Shown here: in pieces, positions 6,568 to 12,935 of the stretch | Numbering within the stretch: the first letter of the stretch is position 1 | How the letters are laid out: each line of letters starts with the position of its first letter | Notes under the pieces: model-generated | What the model saw: the letters and a program-made list of their open reading frames with translations, nothing else | Databases searched by the model: none | Told to the model about the DNA's origin: nothing | Position numbers and translations under genes: made by a program | Source of the DNA: Alistipes sp. UBA928 | GTDB taxonomy: Bacteria; Bacteroidota; Bacteroidia; Bacteroidales; Rikenellaceae | DNA: 12,935 bases | NCBI GenBank assembly: GCA_002293665.1 | Contig: DBDQ01000059.1 | Coordinates: 1-12,935 of the forward strand | Direction of reading: 5' to 3'

Positions 6568-7143
6568 TCAGTAATTTTCCTTCTTTGGCTCGTAGTAGGC
6601 CTTGGGGTGCTGACAGGCAGGGCAGAGCTCGGGGGCTTTCTTGTCGTGGTGGACGTATCCGCAGTTGCGGCACTGCCAGTCGATCGGTTCGGCGCGCTCG
6701 AAAACCTTGTCTTCGACCACGCGGCCCAACAGCACGCGGTAGCGGCGTTCGTGCTCGGCCTCGACCATTGCTATGCGGCGCCACGTCTCGGCAATGTCGG
6801 GGAAGCCCTCGGAGTCGGCAACTTTGGCGAACTCGGAGTAAAGGTCGTGCCACTCTTCGTATTCACCGTTGGCGGCTGCGAGAAGGTTTTCTGAAGTTGT
6901 GCCGATGCGGCCCGCGGGATAGGCGGCGGTGATCTCGAGCATGCCCCCTTCGAGGAATTTGAAGAACCTTTCGGCGTGTTCCTTCTCCTGGTCGGCGGTT
7001 TCGGCGAATACGCCTGCTATCTGTTCGAAGCCCTCCTTTTTTGCCTTGCTTGCAAAAAACGTGTAGCGGGTACGCGCCTGGCCCTCTCCGGCAAACGATT
7101 TCAACAGATTCTGTTCCGTTTTTGTTCCTTTTACGCTTTTCAT
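6568..7143 (-). CDS. rbr: rubrerythrin
   Basis: Rubrerythrin is a cytoplasmic non-haem iron peroxidase that reduces hydrogen peroxide in anaerobes, with electrons passing through its rubredoxin-like iron. The 191-residue length is normal. The N-terminal ferritin-like four-helix domain (about 1-145) supplies the diiron ligands: Glu20 in AGEGQARTRY, Glu53 and His56 in the first ExxH (EKEH), Glu94 and Glu97 in GEYEEW, and the second ExxH at 128-131 (EAEH). The C-terminal rubredoxin-like domain has both knuckles: Cys158 and Cys161 in CRNCGY, and Cys174 and Cys177 in CPAC. All key residues are present. It is a single-gene unit with its own promoter and terminator, transcribed away from the metalloprotease gene. 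Confidence 0.97.
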   Translation of the reverse strand: MKSVKGTKTEQNLLKSFAGEGQARTRYTFFASKAKKEGFEQIAGVFAETADQEKEHAERFFKFLEGGMLEITAAYPAGRIGTTSENLLAAANGEYEEWHDLYSEFAKVADSEGFPDIAETWRRIAMVEAEHERRYRVLLGRVVEDKVFERAEPIDWQCRNCGYVHHDKKAPELCPACQHPKAYYEPKKENY

Positions 7144-7186
7144 AAAGTGCAGGTTTATTTGTGAACATTAAAGTTGTGTACGGGAA

Positions 7187-7194
7187 CAAATATA
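7187..7194 (-). promoter_or_regulatory. -7 promoter element of rubrerythrin
   Basis: The minus strand reads TATATTTG, matching TAnnTTTG, 43 bases upstream of the rbr ATG. No clear TTTG is seen at the -33 distance. I found no convincing PerR- or OxyR-type operator. Confidence 0.6.
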
Positions 7195-7297
7195 AGGCCA
7201 ATTGCCCGAATAATTGCTATCTTTTGGAGATTTTTTATCTGTGGGGGATGGTTTTCTGCCTGCGCGGTGTCTTGTTATTGGAATGTTGCGCCGATAT

Positions 7298-7328
7298 TTT
7301 GGCATTAAGAAAGAATGGATTATCTTTG
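7298..7328 (+). promoter_or_regulatory. promoter of the metalloprotease-lipoprotein array
   Basis: TTTG (7298-7301), exactly 19 bases, then TATCTTTG (7321-7328) is a full Bacteroidota promoter match. The in-frame ATG at 7315 lies inside the promoter. This forces translation to begin downstream and supports the GTG at 7360, with a leader of about 25 bases. Confidence 0.8.
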
Positions 7329-7359
7329 TGGCGATATTAACCCCCTGATAACCCAGACC

Positions 7360-9177
7360 GTGAGAAAACTTTTGTTTTTGCTTGTTCCGGCTATGTTGGC
7401 GGCAAGTTGTGCTCAGGAGATCGAATTTGCCGATCCTGAGATGAAGACCGATGCCCCGGAGGCTGCTTCCGATGCTTCCCAAACTTTTACGCGCTCTTTG
7501 GACGGCGCGGTCTACAACGAAGTGGTCGACGCTTGGATGATCCCGCAGGCCGACCCTTACACTTTGGCCAACTTTCAGGCCGCCTACGACAAACTTGCCG
7601 CAGGAAAATCCGTTCAAACCCTCTCCAAGGCGCAATCCGCCGAATTCGCCCCTGCGAAGAAACTTGCTCCGACCCATTATGCCCTGAAAATCTATCCCCG
7701 CAATGAGGAGGAGCAGTGGCGCGTGGAGATGATGGAGGATGTGCAAGTGGCCTACATTCCTTTCGACTGGGTGCAGCTGTCGCATGACGAGGTCGAAAAA
7801 CATCCCGCCTCGAAGACTCTGGCCCGTTCGGCGGCAAACACTTTCCCCGAGAAAAGTCCCTACACCGTCACCTACGACTACACCGAATCCACCGACGGCG
7901 GCCCCACCGGCCCGCAGACTTTTCAACTTCCTATTCTTTACACCGTTTGGCCGGTTGGCAAACCACTTCCAGACGATCTGGAGTATGTGATCGACTACGA
8001 AATCTTCCTGCCGCGCACCGCCACTCAAACAAAGAGCGCCGAGTCGCTGATGGCATTGGAACTCGAAGCTGTGTCGGCGGCACGGGGCATATCGTTGTCT
8101 CAGGAGAAGTTGGCGACAAGGGCGATAACCAGACCGATAGAGGCGACCTTTCGGGGATATTTGATGACTTACGACAACACTCTGAACAAAAACGTGCCGT
8201 TGGCCGGCCTTAAAGTCCAGCATCATTCGGGTTCCAATATTATGGAAACCTCCACCAACACCGATGGGATGTATACTATCACGCGAATATCGCCTATTTC
8301 GGCGATCGACGAAATGTTGACCATTGTTTATCAAGACCCTTCGATGGGCAGATGGAAAATCTTGCCAGGCACATCGACGGCAGCCCCATATACTGTCGTG
8401 ACTCGCGCTCCTTCTTCTGATTTACAGGTTATGTCTCTACTTTCGAGTGCCCGTCAGGAGAATGAGATTCATCGGGCGGTGAACTATTTTTATAACGTTC
8501 AAAATGTTTTCACTAAGCCCTACAGGCAAGGTGGGATGATTATGGTTGCAAATAATGTCTCCGAATCTGCGGGAGAAACAGCAAGAGCGAGGTTTACAAT
8601 CCATGGAGGTTCTACTCTTGATACAGAGTTTCAAATTTTTAACAGGGGGCCGGGAGACACTCACGGCAGGGTAATTGGTGCAACACTGCATGAACTTGGA
8701 CATGCGGCTCATGCTTATGCGAATGGTGGCGGGACTAATAATTTTAGTTATTTTTCAAGCATACATCCCTTCTTAAGAGAATCTTTTGGTAATTATTCGG
8801 GCTGGTATTTGGGAGAAGAATACTACAAATCTCTGGGATGGGCGCAAAACAGCGCTTTAGACATTACCGGCACAGGATTTCAGAATTGGACGAAAACCAC
8901 GCATACATATAGACCTGATCAAGGGTGGTATTCTCCATTATTTGTAGACTTGACTGACAATCATAATCAAGGGCGAAATAATATCGATCTTCCGTATGAC
9001 GATATTCAGGGTGTGCCGCCTTCGGTGGTATGGAATATCATAACGACCAGCCAGGATTGGACGCAGTGCCTGAGTAAACTTCAAGGTTATGTGGGAACGT
9101 ACTACACATCCCTGCAATTTAACCAATGGATTGATGATTATAATGAATGGGTTAATTCATATTATCATATTATTTAG
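7360..9177 (+). CDS. surface lipoprotein with HExxH zinc-metalloprotease-like domain
   Basis: This 605-residue lipoprotein starts at a GTG. The choice rests on the promoter position and on the start's match to the downstream paralogues (MRKLLFL). The lipobox LAASC gives Cys17, followed by AQEIEFADPE, an acidic stretch of the kind linked to surface export in Bacteroidota. The first half (to about 230) is strand-rich and unrecognised. About 262-308 resembles a carboxypeptidase-regulatory-like beta domain (ATFRGYLMTYD through TNTDGMYTIT). The C-terminal part holds TLHELGHAAHA with His444, Glu445 and His448. Glu474 in RESFGNYSGW, 26 residues after the second His, is the likely third zinc ligand, gluzincin-style. 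Substrate and exact peptidase family are unknown. The catalytic half is much AT-richer than the first half. It is followed after 10 bases by the small lipoprotein array. Confidence 0.85.
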   Translation: MRKLLFLLVPAMLAASCAQEIEFADPEMKTDAPEAASDASQTFTRSLDGAVYNEVVDAWMIPQADPYTLANFQAAYDKLAAGKSVQTLSKAQSAEFAPAKKLAPTHYALKIYPRNEEEQWRVEMMEDVQVAYIPFDWVQLSHDEVEKHPASKTLARSAANTFPEKSPYTVTYDYTESTDGGPTGPQTFQLPILYTVWPVGKPLPDDLEYVIDYEIFLPRTATQTKSAESLMALELEAVSAARGISLSQEKLATRAITRPIEATFRGYLMTYDNTLNKNVPLAGLKVQHHSGSNIMETSTNTDGMYTITRISPISAIDEMLTIVYQDPSMGRWKILPGTSTAAPYTVVTRAPSSDLQVMSLLSSARQENEIHRAVNYFYNVQNVFTKPYRQGGMIMVANNVSESAGETARARFTIHGGSTLDTEFQIFNRGPGDTHGRVIGATLHELGHAAHAYANGGGTNNFSYFSSIHPFLRESFGNYSGWYLGEEYYKSLGWAQNSALDITGTGFQNWTKTTHTYRPDQGWYSPLFVDLTDNHNQGRNNIDLPYDDIQGVPPSVVWNIITTSQDWTQCLSKLQGYVGTYYTSLQFNQWIDDYNEWVNSYYHII

Positions 9178-9187
9178 ATGTCTGATC

Positions 9188-9628
9188 ATGAGAAAGCTAT
9201 TGTTTTTGATTTCGCTTATCGGGGTCGCGTTTTTGACATCGTGCGACAAGGAGCCCCAGGTCGAACCACAGCCTGAGCCTGAACCCAGTACCGCACTTGT
9301 TGGTACCACGTGGGGAGGATGGATGGAGCAATATATTGATATTGGCCCGTCAGGCAGGCAGGAATATAAGATGGTTTTTACATCCACTACAGTTAATTTT
9401 TCCGGCACATACCATTTTTTCGGAGGAGGCCCCGAAGCCGATTTCGGTTTCGTGGGGACATATGTCTACTATCCGCCTGTGGTGACGATCAATATCTCTT
9501 CGCCCGAACATCTTGAGGGATTGATCTGCACCGGAACGATTGAGGATGATGAAATGACGCTAATGTCAATGCCCCGGTTGGACGATCAGGTTCCTTGGTC
9601 GCGTTGGATGTCTTTTGGGAAATTATAA
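9188..9628 (+). CDS. small lipoprotein, tandem family copy 1 (intact)
   Basis: This 146-residue protein has the signal MRKLLFLISLIGVAFLTSC (Cys19), nearly identical to the protease's own leader. DKEPQ and a Pro/Glu linker follow the Cys, consistent with a surface-export signal. The mature domain opens TALVGTTWGGW and continues with beta-strands around MVFTSTTVNFSG. It carries the family hallmark GTYVYYPPVVTINISSPEHL and then LEGLICTGTI, and ends in SFGKL. The L-x-G-T-T-W opening followed by strands suggests a small META- or lipocalin-like barrel; this is inference from pattern only. It begins 10 bases after the protease stop, so it is probably co-transcribed. A longer upstream reading overlapping the protease was rejected because the signal peptide starts at 9188. 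Confidence 0.82.
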   Translation: MRKLLFLISLIGVAFLTSCDKEPQVEPQPEPEPSTALVGTTWGGWMEQYIDIGPSGRQEYKMVFTSTTVNFSGTYHFFGGGPEADFGFVGTYVYYPPVVTINISSPEHLEGLICTGTIEDDEMTLMSMPRLDDQVPWSRWMSFGKL

Positions 9629-9636
9629 CACCTCTG

Positions 9637-9684
9637 CCCGGTCGGCGCAAGTTACGCTTTGTGCTAAACTTGCGCCAGACCGGG
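9637..9684. repeat. palindromic hairpin repeat, copy A (3' flank of array copy 1)
   Basis: CCCGGTC plus GCGCAAGTT (9637-9653) pairs with AACTTGCGC plus GACCGGG (9667-9684). This gives about 16-17 base pairs with one bulged base and a 13-base loop. No T-run follows on either strand, so it is not a standard terminator. Its first 17 bases recur exactly at 10838-10854. An mRNA-stabilising or attenuating hairpin, or a REP-like element, is possible. Confidence 0.8.
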
Positions 9685-9700
9685 AGCTATATTTAATGAC

Positions 9701-10150
9701 ATGAAAAAGTTATTGTTTTTAGTTGTTGGGATCGCGTTTTTCGCGTCGTGCGACACGGAACTACCAGAACCTCCGAAACCTCCCGAGCCGCCGGAAGAAA
9801 TCTCGATTATTCACTTGCCGGCACGACTTGGGTGTCGAAAATTCATATTGATTATTTCAAAAGCACCCGCTATTATGATGTGATGGAAACTTTGGTATTC
9901 ACGCGTACCACTGTTCACTACACTTACGCGTATGCCTCCGGCAAGATACACAGCGAACTCACTGGTACATATACCTATGTTCCTCCAAAGGTAACCATAA
10001 AAATCACTTCACCGGAAAGCATTGAAGGACTGATCAACACCGGAATAATCGAGAAAGACATCATAGATGGTATAGATCAGGAGTCCCTTAACATTAGGAA
10101 TGCAATTAGTTGGAGGAGGTGTGTCTTGGGCTTCTTTTAGAAAACAGTAA
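9701..10150 (+). pseudogene. small lipoprotein, tandem family copy 2 (two compensating frameshifts)
   Basis: The start MKKLLFLVVGIAFFASC (Cys17) and its Pro-rich linker are read in one frame until about 9795-9805. The family domain then continues one base back: DYSLAGTTW begins at 9805 and GTYTYVPPKVTIKITSPE follows. Between about 10067 and 10085 the frame returns to the original one, giving LTLGMQLVGGGVSWASFRKQ and a TAA at 10148-10150, which matches the family's C-terminal SFGKQ. The whole is 450 bases, or 150 codons, close to copies 1 and 3. As written, the first frame stops at 9883 with 60 residues. Neither shift site is a long homopolymer, so decay seems likelier than slippage, but assembly error must be excluded. 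Confidence 0.75.
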
Positions 10151-10166
10151 TACCATAATATCTGCC

Positions 10167-10631
10167 ATGAAAAGACTATTATTGTTAGCAGTATTTGTAA
10201 GCCTCGCATTTTTGACATCGTGCGACAGAGAGGAGCCTTACGAAAAGCCGGAAGAGCCAGACCCCCCAAAAGTGCACGACACATCTCTTGCAGGCTCTAC
10301 GTGGGAAGTCTGGGGCCTTATTGATTTCGAGGACTATAACGTGATTCATGAGTTGATTTTCACTGCAGACTCCGTTAAATATACCGATTACGACACAAGA
10401 GACTTTATTTCGAAAACCCCCAAATGGGGTTTCACGGGAACATATACCTACTATCCGCCTGAAGTGATGATCACAATCACATCGCCGGAACACCTTGAGG
10501 GGGTGATCGGCACCGGGGCAATCAGAAAGTACATTGATTACGATGGAACAGAAAAAGAAGTCATTACTTTGGAAATACCTAATGGCAGAGGTGGTTGGCT
10601 TTTCTTTGGACGTTCTCTGAGCAGACAGTAA
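10167..10631 (+). CDS. small lipoprotein, tandem family copy 3 (intact)
   Basis: This 154-residue protein has the signal MKRLLLLAVFVSLAFLTSC (Cys19) followed by DREEPYEKPEEP, a charged, Pro-rich tether like that of copy 1. The domain begins SLAGSTWEVWG and has the family hallmark GTYTYYPPEVMITITSPEHL, followed by LEGVIGTGAI, EVITLEIP and a final GGWLFFGRSLSRQ. It is a clear paralogue of copies 1 and 2 but diverged in the middle (about 50-90), where the strands carry the variable residues. It starts 16 bases after copy 2 ends and 12 bases precede copy 4, with no promoter motif between, so one transcript from the protease promoter is likely. The in-frame extension upstream to 10110 is copy 2's tail and was rejected. 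The biochemical function is unknown. Confidence 0.82.
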   Translation: MKRLLLLAVFVSLAFLTSCDREEPYEKPEEPDPPKVHDTSLAGSTWEVWGLIDFEDYNVIHELIFTADSVKYTDYDTRDFISKTPKWGFTGTYTYYPPEVMITITSPEHLEGVIGTGAIRKYIDYDGTEKEVITLEIPNGRGGWLFFGRSLSRQ

Positions 10632-10643
10632 ACTCTACCTGCT

Positions 10644-10829
10644 ATGAGAAAGCTATTGTTTTTAATTTCGCTTGTCGGTCTCGCGTCTTTCGCATCGTGC
10701 GACATGGGGGAGTCTCAAGAGCTCAGTACCGCCCTTGTTGATACAACGTGGGAAGGAAGAAGAATAGAAACACCCGGGAGTAATAACCCGACCTTTCGGA
10801 TATATTGGCTACCTTTTGGGAAACAGTAA
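10644..10829 (+). pseudogene. small lipoprotein, tandem family copy 4 (core deleted, 61 residues)
   Basis: The ORF is uninterrupted but short. MRKLLFLISLVGLASFASC (Cys19) and STALVDTTWEG match copy 1 closely, and the end YWLPFGKQ matches the family C-terminus. The GTYxYxPP core and all strands between are missing. Compared with copy 1 it is 255 bases shorter, an exact multiple of three, so it looks like an in-frame internal deletion. The bases after the stop match copy 1's 3' flank, including the palindromic repeat at the same distance. The mature peptide of about 42 residues cannot form the family fold. It may be non-functional, or persist as a short surface tether. Confidence 0.7.
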
Positions 10830-10837
10830 CATAACGC

Positions 10838-10868
10838 CCCGGTCGGCGCAAGTTTTTCGGCTTGTGCC
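10838..10868. repeat. palindromic hairpin repeat, copy B (degenerate; 3' flank of array copy 4)
   Basis: The first 17 bases, CCCGGTCGGCGCAAGTT, are identical to copy A. The second arm is shortened: GGCGCAAG (10845-10852) pairs with CTTGTGCC (10861-10868) with one G-U pair. It starts 8 bases after the TAA, as copy A does after its gene. Confidence 0.8.
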
Positions 10869-10890
10869 GCAGAGGTTGTGGGAATGGCGG

Positions 10891-10927
10891 GCCTGGCGTG
10901 AGAGAGTGCCGGGCCAGGCTTTTTTTT
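10891..10927 (+). terminator. intrinsic terminator of the metalloprotease-lipoprotein array
   Basis: GCCTGGC (10891-10897) pairs with GCCAGGC (10913-10919) and is followed directly by eight Ts (10920-10927). An alternative pairing, GGCCTGGC with GCCGGGCC, is also possible. It ends the plus-strand unit before the mce promoter. Confidence 0.85.
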
Positions 10928-10946
10928 AACTAAAGTGTTGTGTTTT

Positions 10947-10977
10947 TTTGGTTTGTCGAAAGAGTTCACTACTTTTG
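10947..10977 (+). promoter_or_regulatory. promoter of mce and the carboxyltransferase gene
   Basis: TTTG (10947-10950), exactly 19 bases, then TACTTTTG (10970-10977) matches the Bacteroidota -33/-7 pattern. The leader to the ATG at 11021 would be about 35-40 bases. Confidence 0.8.
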
Positions 10978-11020
10978 CGGGATTAAAATATTGTTATTTC
11001 TCTAACAACCCTTTGAAACC

Positions 11021-11425
11021 ATGGATATTTCACACATCGAGCACCTTGGCATCGCCGTCAAAAGCCTCGACGAGGCGATTCCCTATTACGAAAACGTGTT
11101 GGGCTTCAAGTGTTACAACATCGAGGAGGTGGCCGACCAAAAAGTGCGCACCGCGTTCTTTAAAGTGGGCGACACGAAGATCGAACTGCTCGAGCCGACG
11201 AGTCCCGAGAGTACTATCGCCAAATTTATCGAGAACCGTGGCGAAGGTGTGCACCACATCGCCTTTGCGGTGAAAGGCATCGAGAGCGCTCTTGCCGAGG
11301 CCGAAGAGAAAGGCGTGCGTCTGATAGACAAAACTCCGCGTGCCGGTGCCGAAGGAATGACGATCGCCTTCCTCCACCCCAAATCGACGCAGGGCGTGCT
11401 TACCGAGTTCTGTGAAAAACTGTAA
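11021..11425 (+). CDS. mce: methylmalonyl-CoA epimerase
   Basis: This enzyme interconverts (R)- and (S)-methylmalonyl-CoA, linking methylmalonyl-CoA mutase to the decarboxylase or carboxyltransferase step of the succinate-propionate route. The protein has 134 residues, normal for this vicinal-oxygen-chelate family: two beta-alpha-beta-beta-beta modules (about 4-60 and 74-134). By the family's metal-ligand pattern the ligands are His8 (IEHLGIAV), Glu55 (KIELLEP; Gln at this place in the Propionibacterium enzyme), His79 (GVHHIAF) and Glu129 (GVLTEF). The spacing from His79 to Glu129 is the same as I recall for the Propionibacterium protein. It has its own promoter and precedes the carboxyltransferase gene by 43 bases, the expected partner, so the two are likely co-transcribed. 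Confidence 0.95.
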   Translation: MDISHIEHLGIAVKSLDEAIPYYENVLGFKCYNIEEVADQKVRTAFFKVGDTKIELLEPTSPESTIAKFIENRGEGVHHIAFAVKGIESALAEAEEKGVRLIDKTPRAGAEGMTIAFLHPKSTQGVLTEFCEKL

Positions 11426-11468
11426 CCACGGCGGCGATTAAAAAACATGATTAATAATTCCAATCAAT

Positions 11469-12935
11469 ATGAGTAATATTCAGGAAAAGGTCGGTCAGTT
11501 GATCGAACGGCGCGAAAAGGCGGCCCTGGGAGGCGGCCAGAAGCGAATCGACGGGCAGCACGCCAAGGGCAAATTCACTGCACGCGAAAGAATCCACATG
11601 CTCCTCGACGAGGGCAGTTTCGAAGAGTTCGACATGTTCGTCGAGCACCGCTGCGTGAACTTCGGCATGGAGAAGGAGCACTACTTCGGCGACGGCGTCG
11701 TGACCGGATACGGCACGATGGACGGAAGGTTGGTCTATGTCTTTGCGCAGGACTTTACCGTCTACGGCGGCTCGCTGAGCAAAACTATGGCCGAGAAGAT
11801 CTGCAAGGTGATGGACATGGCAATGAGGCAGGGCGCTCCCGTGATCGGCATAAACGACTCGGGCGGCGCACGTATTCAGGAGGGTGTGGACGCACTCGCG
11901 GGTTACGCCGAAATCTTCCAGCGCAACGTGATGGCAAGCGGGGTGATTCCCCAGATCAGCGCCATCTTCGGCCCGTCGGCCGGCGGTGCGGTCTACTCGC
12001 CGGCGCTCACCGACTTCGTTATCATGAAGAAGAACACGAGCTACATGTTTCTCACCGGGCCAAAGGTCGTGAAGACCGTCACGGGTGAAGACGTGACTCA
12101 GGAGCAACTCGGCGGCGCGTCGATGCACACCACCAAGAGCGGTGTGGCCCACTTTGCGGTCGACACCGAGGAGGATGGTTTCGCGCTGATGCACAAGCTG
12201 CTGAGCTTCATGCCCCAGAACAACATGGAGGATGCTCCGCTCGCAGTGTGCAACGACCCCATCGGCCGTCTGGAAGACAGCCTCAACGAGATCGTGCCCG
12301 ACAGCCCCAACAAGCCCTACGACATGTATGAGGTGATTCGCGCGGTGGTCGACAACGGCGACTTCCTCGAGGCCCACGAGTCGTTTGCAAAGAACATCAT
12401 CACCTGCTTTGCCCGTTTCAACGGACAGGCCGTTGGTATCATTGCCAACCAGCCCAAGTATATGGCGGGCGTGTTGGACATCAACGCCTCTCGCAAAGCC
12501 GCGCGGTTCGTGAGGTTCTGCGACGCTTTCAATATTCCGATCGTCACGTTCGTCGACGTTCCGGGATTCCTTCCGGGTACTGGTCAGGAGTATGGCGGCG
12601 TCATCACTCACGGTGCGAAGTTGTTGTTTGCCTACTGTGAGGCCACGGTGCCCAAGGTGACGGTGACGCTGCGCAAATCTTACGGCGGCGCCTACATTGT
12701 GATGTCGTCGAAGCATATTCGCGGTGATATCAACTACGCATGGCCCACGGCCGAGATCGCAGTGATGGGCGCCAGCGGTGCAGTCGAGGTGCTCTACGCC
12801 AAGGAGATAGCCGCTCTCGAGGGCAAGCCCGAGGAGCGCGCCAAGCTCATCGCCGAAAAAGAGGCCGAGTACACCGAGAAGTTCGGCAACCCGTATCAGG
12901 CCGCCAAGTATGGCTACATCGACGACGTGATCGAG
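11469..12935 (+). CDS. mmdA: methylmalonyl-CoA decarboxylase / propionyl-CoA carboxylase carboxyltransferase subunit (runs off the right edge)
   Basis: The gene starts MSNIQEKVGQLIERREKAAL at 11469 and stays open for 489 codons to the window end; the family is usually about 510-520 residues, so only a short tail is missing. The N-terminal crotonase-like carboxyltransferase domain shows INDSGGARIQEG (DSGGAR at 130-135) and FGPSAGGAVYSP (GPSAGG at 168-173). The C-terminal one has VPGFLPGTGQEYGG (from 364) and KSYGGAYIVM (from 403). These Gly-rich segments build the oxyanion holes around acyl-CoA and biotin. The protein moves the carboxyl group between methylmalonyl-CoA and biotin. In an anaerobe that makes propionate it probably works as the decarboxylase alpha subunit, with a biotin carrier and a membrane beta subunit beyond the edge; sequence alone does not separate this from PccB. 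Confidence 0.93.
   Translation, partial: MSNIQEKVGQLIERREKAALGGGQKRIDGQHAKGKFTARERIHMLLDEGSFEEFDMFVEHRCVNFGMEKEHYFGDGVVTGYGTMDGRLVYVFAQDFTVYGGSLSKTMAEKICKVMDMAMRQGAPVIGINDSGGARIQEGVDALAGYAEIFQRNVMASGVIPQISAIFGPSAGGAVYSPALTDFVIMKKNTSYMFLTGPKVVKTVTGEDVTQEQLGGASMHTTKSGVAHFAVDTEEDGFALMHKLLSFMPQNNMEDAPLAVCNDPIGRLEDSLNEIVPDSPNKPYDMYEVIRAVVDNGDFLEAHESFAKNIITCFARFNGQAVGIIANQPKYMAGVLDINASRKAARFVRFCDAFNIPIVTFVDVPGFLPGTGQEYGGVITHGAKLLFAYCEATVPKVTVTLRKSYGGAYIVMSSKHIRGDINYAWPTAEIAVMGASGAVEVLYAKEIAALEGKPEERAKLIAEKEAEYTEKFGNPYQAAKYGYIDDVIE

Noticed and set aside
7315..7359. ATG at 7315 as the protease start
   Set aside because: It falls inside the promoter -7 region, upstream of the expected transcript start, and would put 15 non-signal residues before the lipoprotein leader.
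7168..8334. 388-codon minus-strand open frame across the protease 5' half
   Set aside because: It lies opposite a lipoprotein gene with a good promoter and signal peptide and shows no recognisable motif.
9637..9684. Palindrome as an intrinsic terminator
   Set aside because: No T-run follows the stem on either strand.
9701..10150. Programmed ribosomal frameshifting in array copy 2
   Set aside because: No slippery heptamer or downstream structure is evident at either shift region, and two opposite shifts would be needed; decay is simpler.
11451..12716. Long minus-strand open frame (421 codons) opposite the carboxyltransferase gene
   Set aside because: It is antisense to a clearly homologous gene, rich in His, Val and Arg as expected from a reversed GC-biased frame, with no family motif or promoter.
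1..12935. CRISPR array, insertion sequence, tRNA or rRNA
   Set aside because: No regularly spaced repeats, transposase motifs, terminal inverted repeats or structural RNA signatures were seen on either strand.

Overview
The window looks like chromosomal DNA from a Bacteroidota bacterium, most likely a gut-type member of Bacteroidales. A Rikenellaceae/Alistipes-like genome would fit the fairly high GC, but that narrower placement is a guess. Four things point this way. Promoters match the Bacteroidota type: TAnnTTTG at -7, with TTTG about 19-20 bases upstream in three cases. Lipoproteins are abundant and several have charged residues just after the lipidated cysteine. The methylmalonyl-CoA epimerase and carboxyltransferase genes of the succinate-propionate route are adjacent. 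The gene starts show few strong Shine-Dalgarno sites.

Left part, minus strand (1-5433). Seven genes run leftward as one tight chain: two LVIVD-repeat (beta-propeller-like) envelope proteins, an outer-membrane-barrel-like protein, recO, an alpha/beta hydrolase, a membrane-anchored MurF-like ligase and the start of a D-Ala-D-Ala ligase. Five of the six junctions are 4-base ATGA stop/start overlaps. The sixth, recO to the hydrolase, is a 19-base gap that itself carries a promoter-like TATCTTTG.

Middle, minus strand (5552-7194). A two-gene lipoprotein unit (61 and about 200 residues) has a good promoter and its own intrinsic terminator. To its right is a single-gene rubrerythrin unit, also ended by an intrinsic terminator, which protects the cell from peroxide.

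Right part, plus strand (7298-10927). Transcribed divergently from rubrerythrin is a 605-residue HExxH metalloprotease-like surface lipoprotein with a GTG start. It is followed by four tandem copies of a small lipoprotein family. Copies 1 and 3 are intact, copy 2 carries two mutually compensating frameshifts, and copy 4 has lost its core. Copies 1 and 4 share a palindromic 3' flank at exactly the same distance from their stop codons, so they are probably segmental duplicates. The protease gene is GC-rich in its first half and clearly AT-richer in its catalytic half. This protease plus array of degenerating small paralogues is the most unusual part of the window.

Right end, plus strand (10947-12935). 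A strong promoter drives mce (methylmalonyl-CoA epimerase) and the large carboxyltransferase subunit, which runs off the window. Both belong to propionate formation from succinate. No stretch over 300 bases lacks a gene. The longest gaps (7144-7359, 10830-11020, 5434-5606) hold promoters, terminators and a repeat. I saw no rRNA, tRNA, CRISPR array or insertion sequence.
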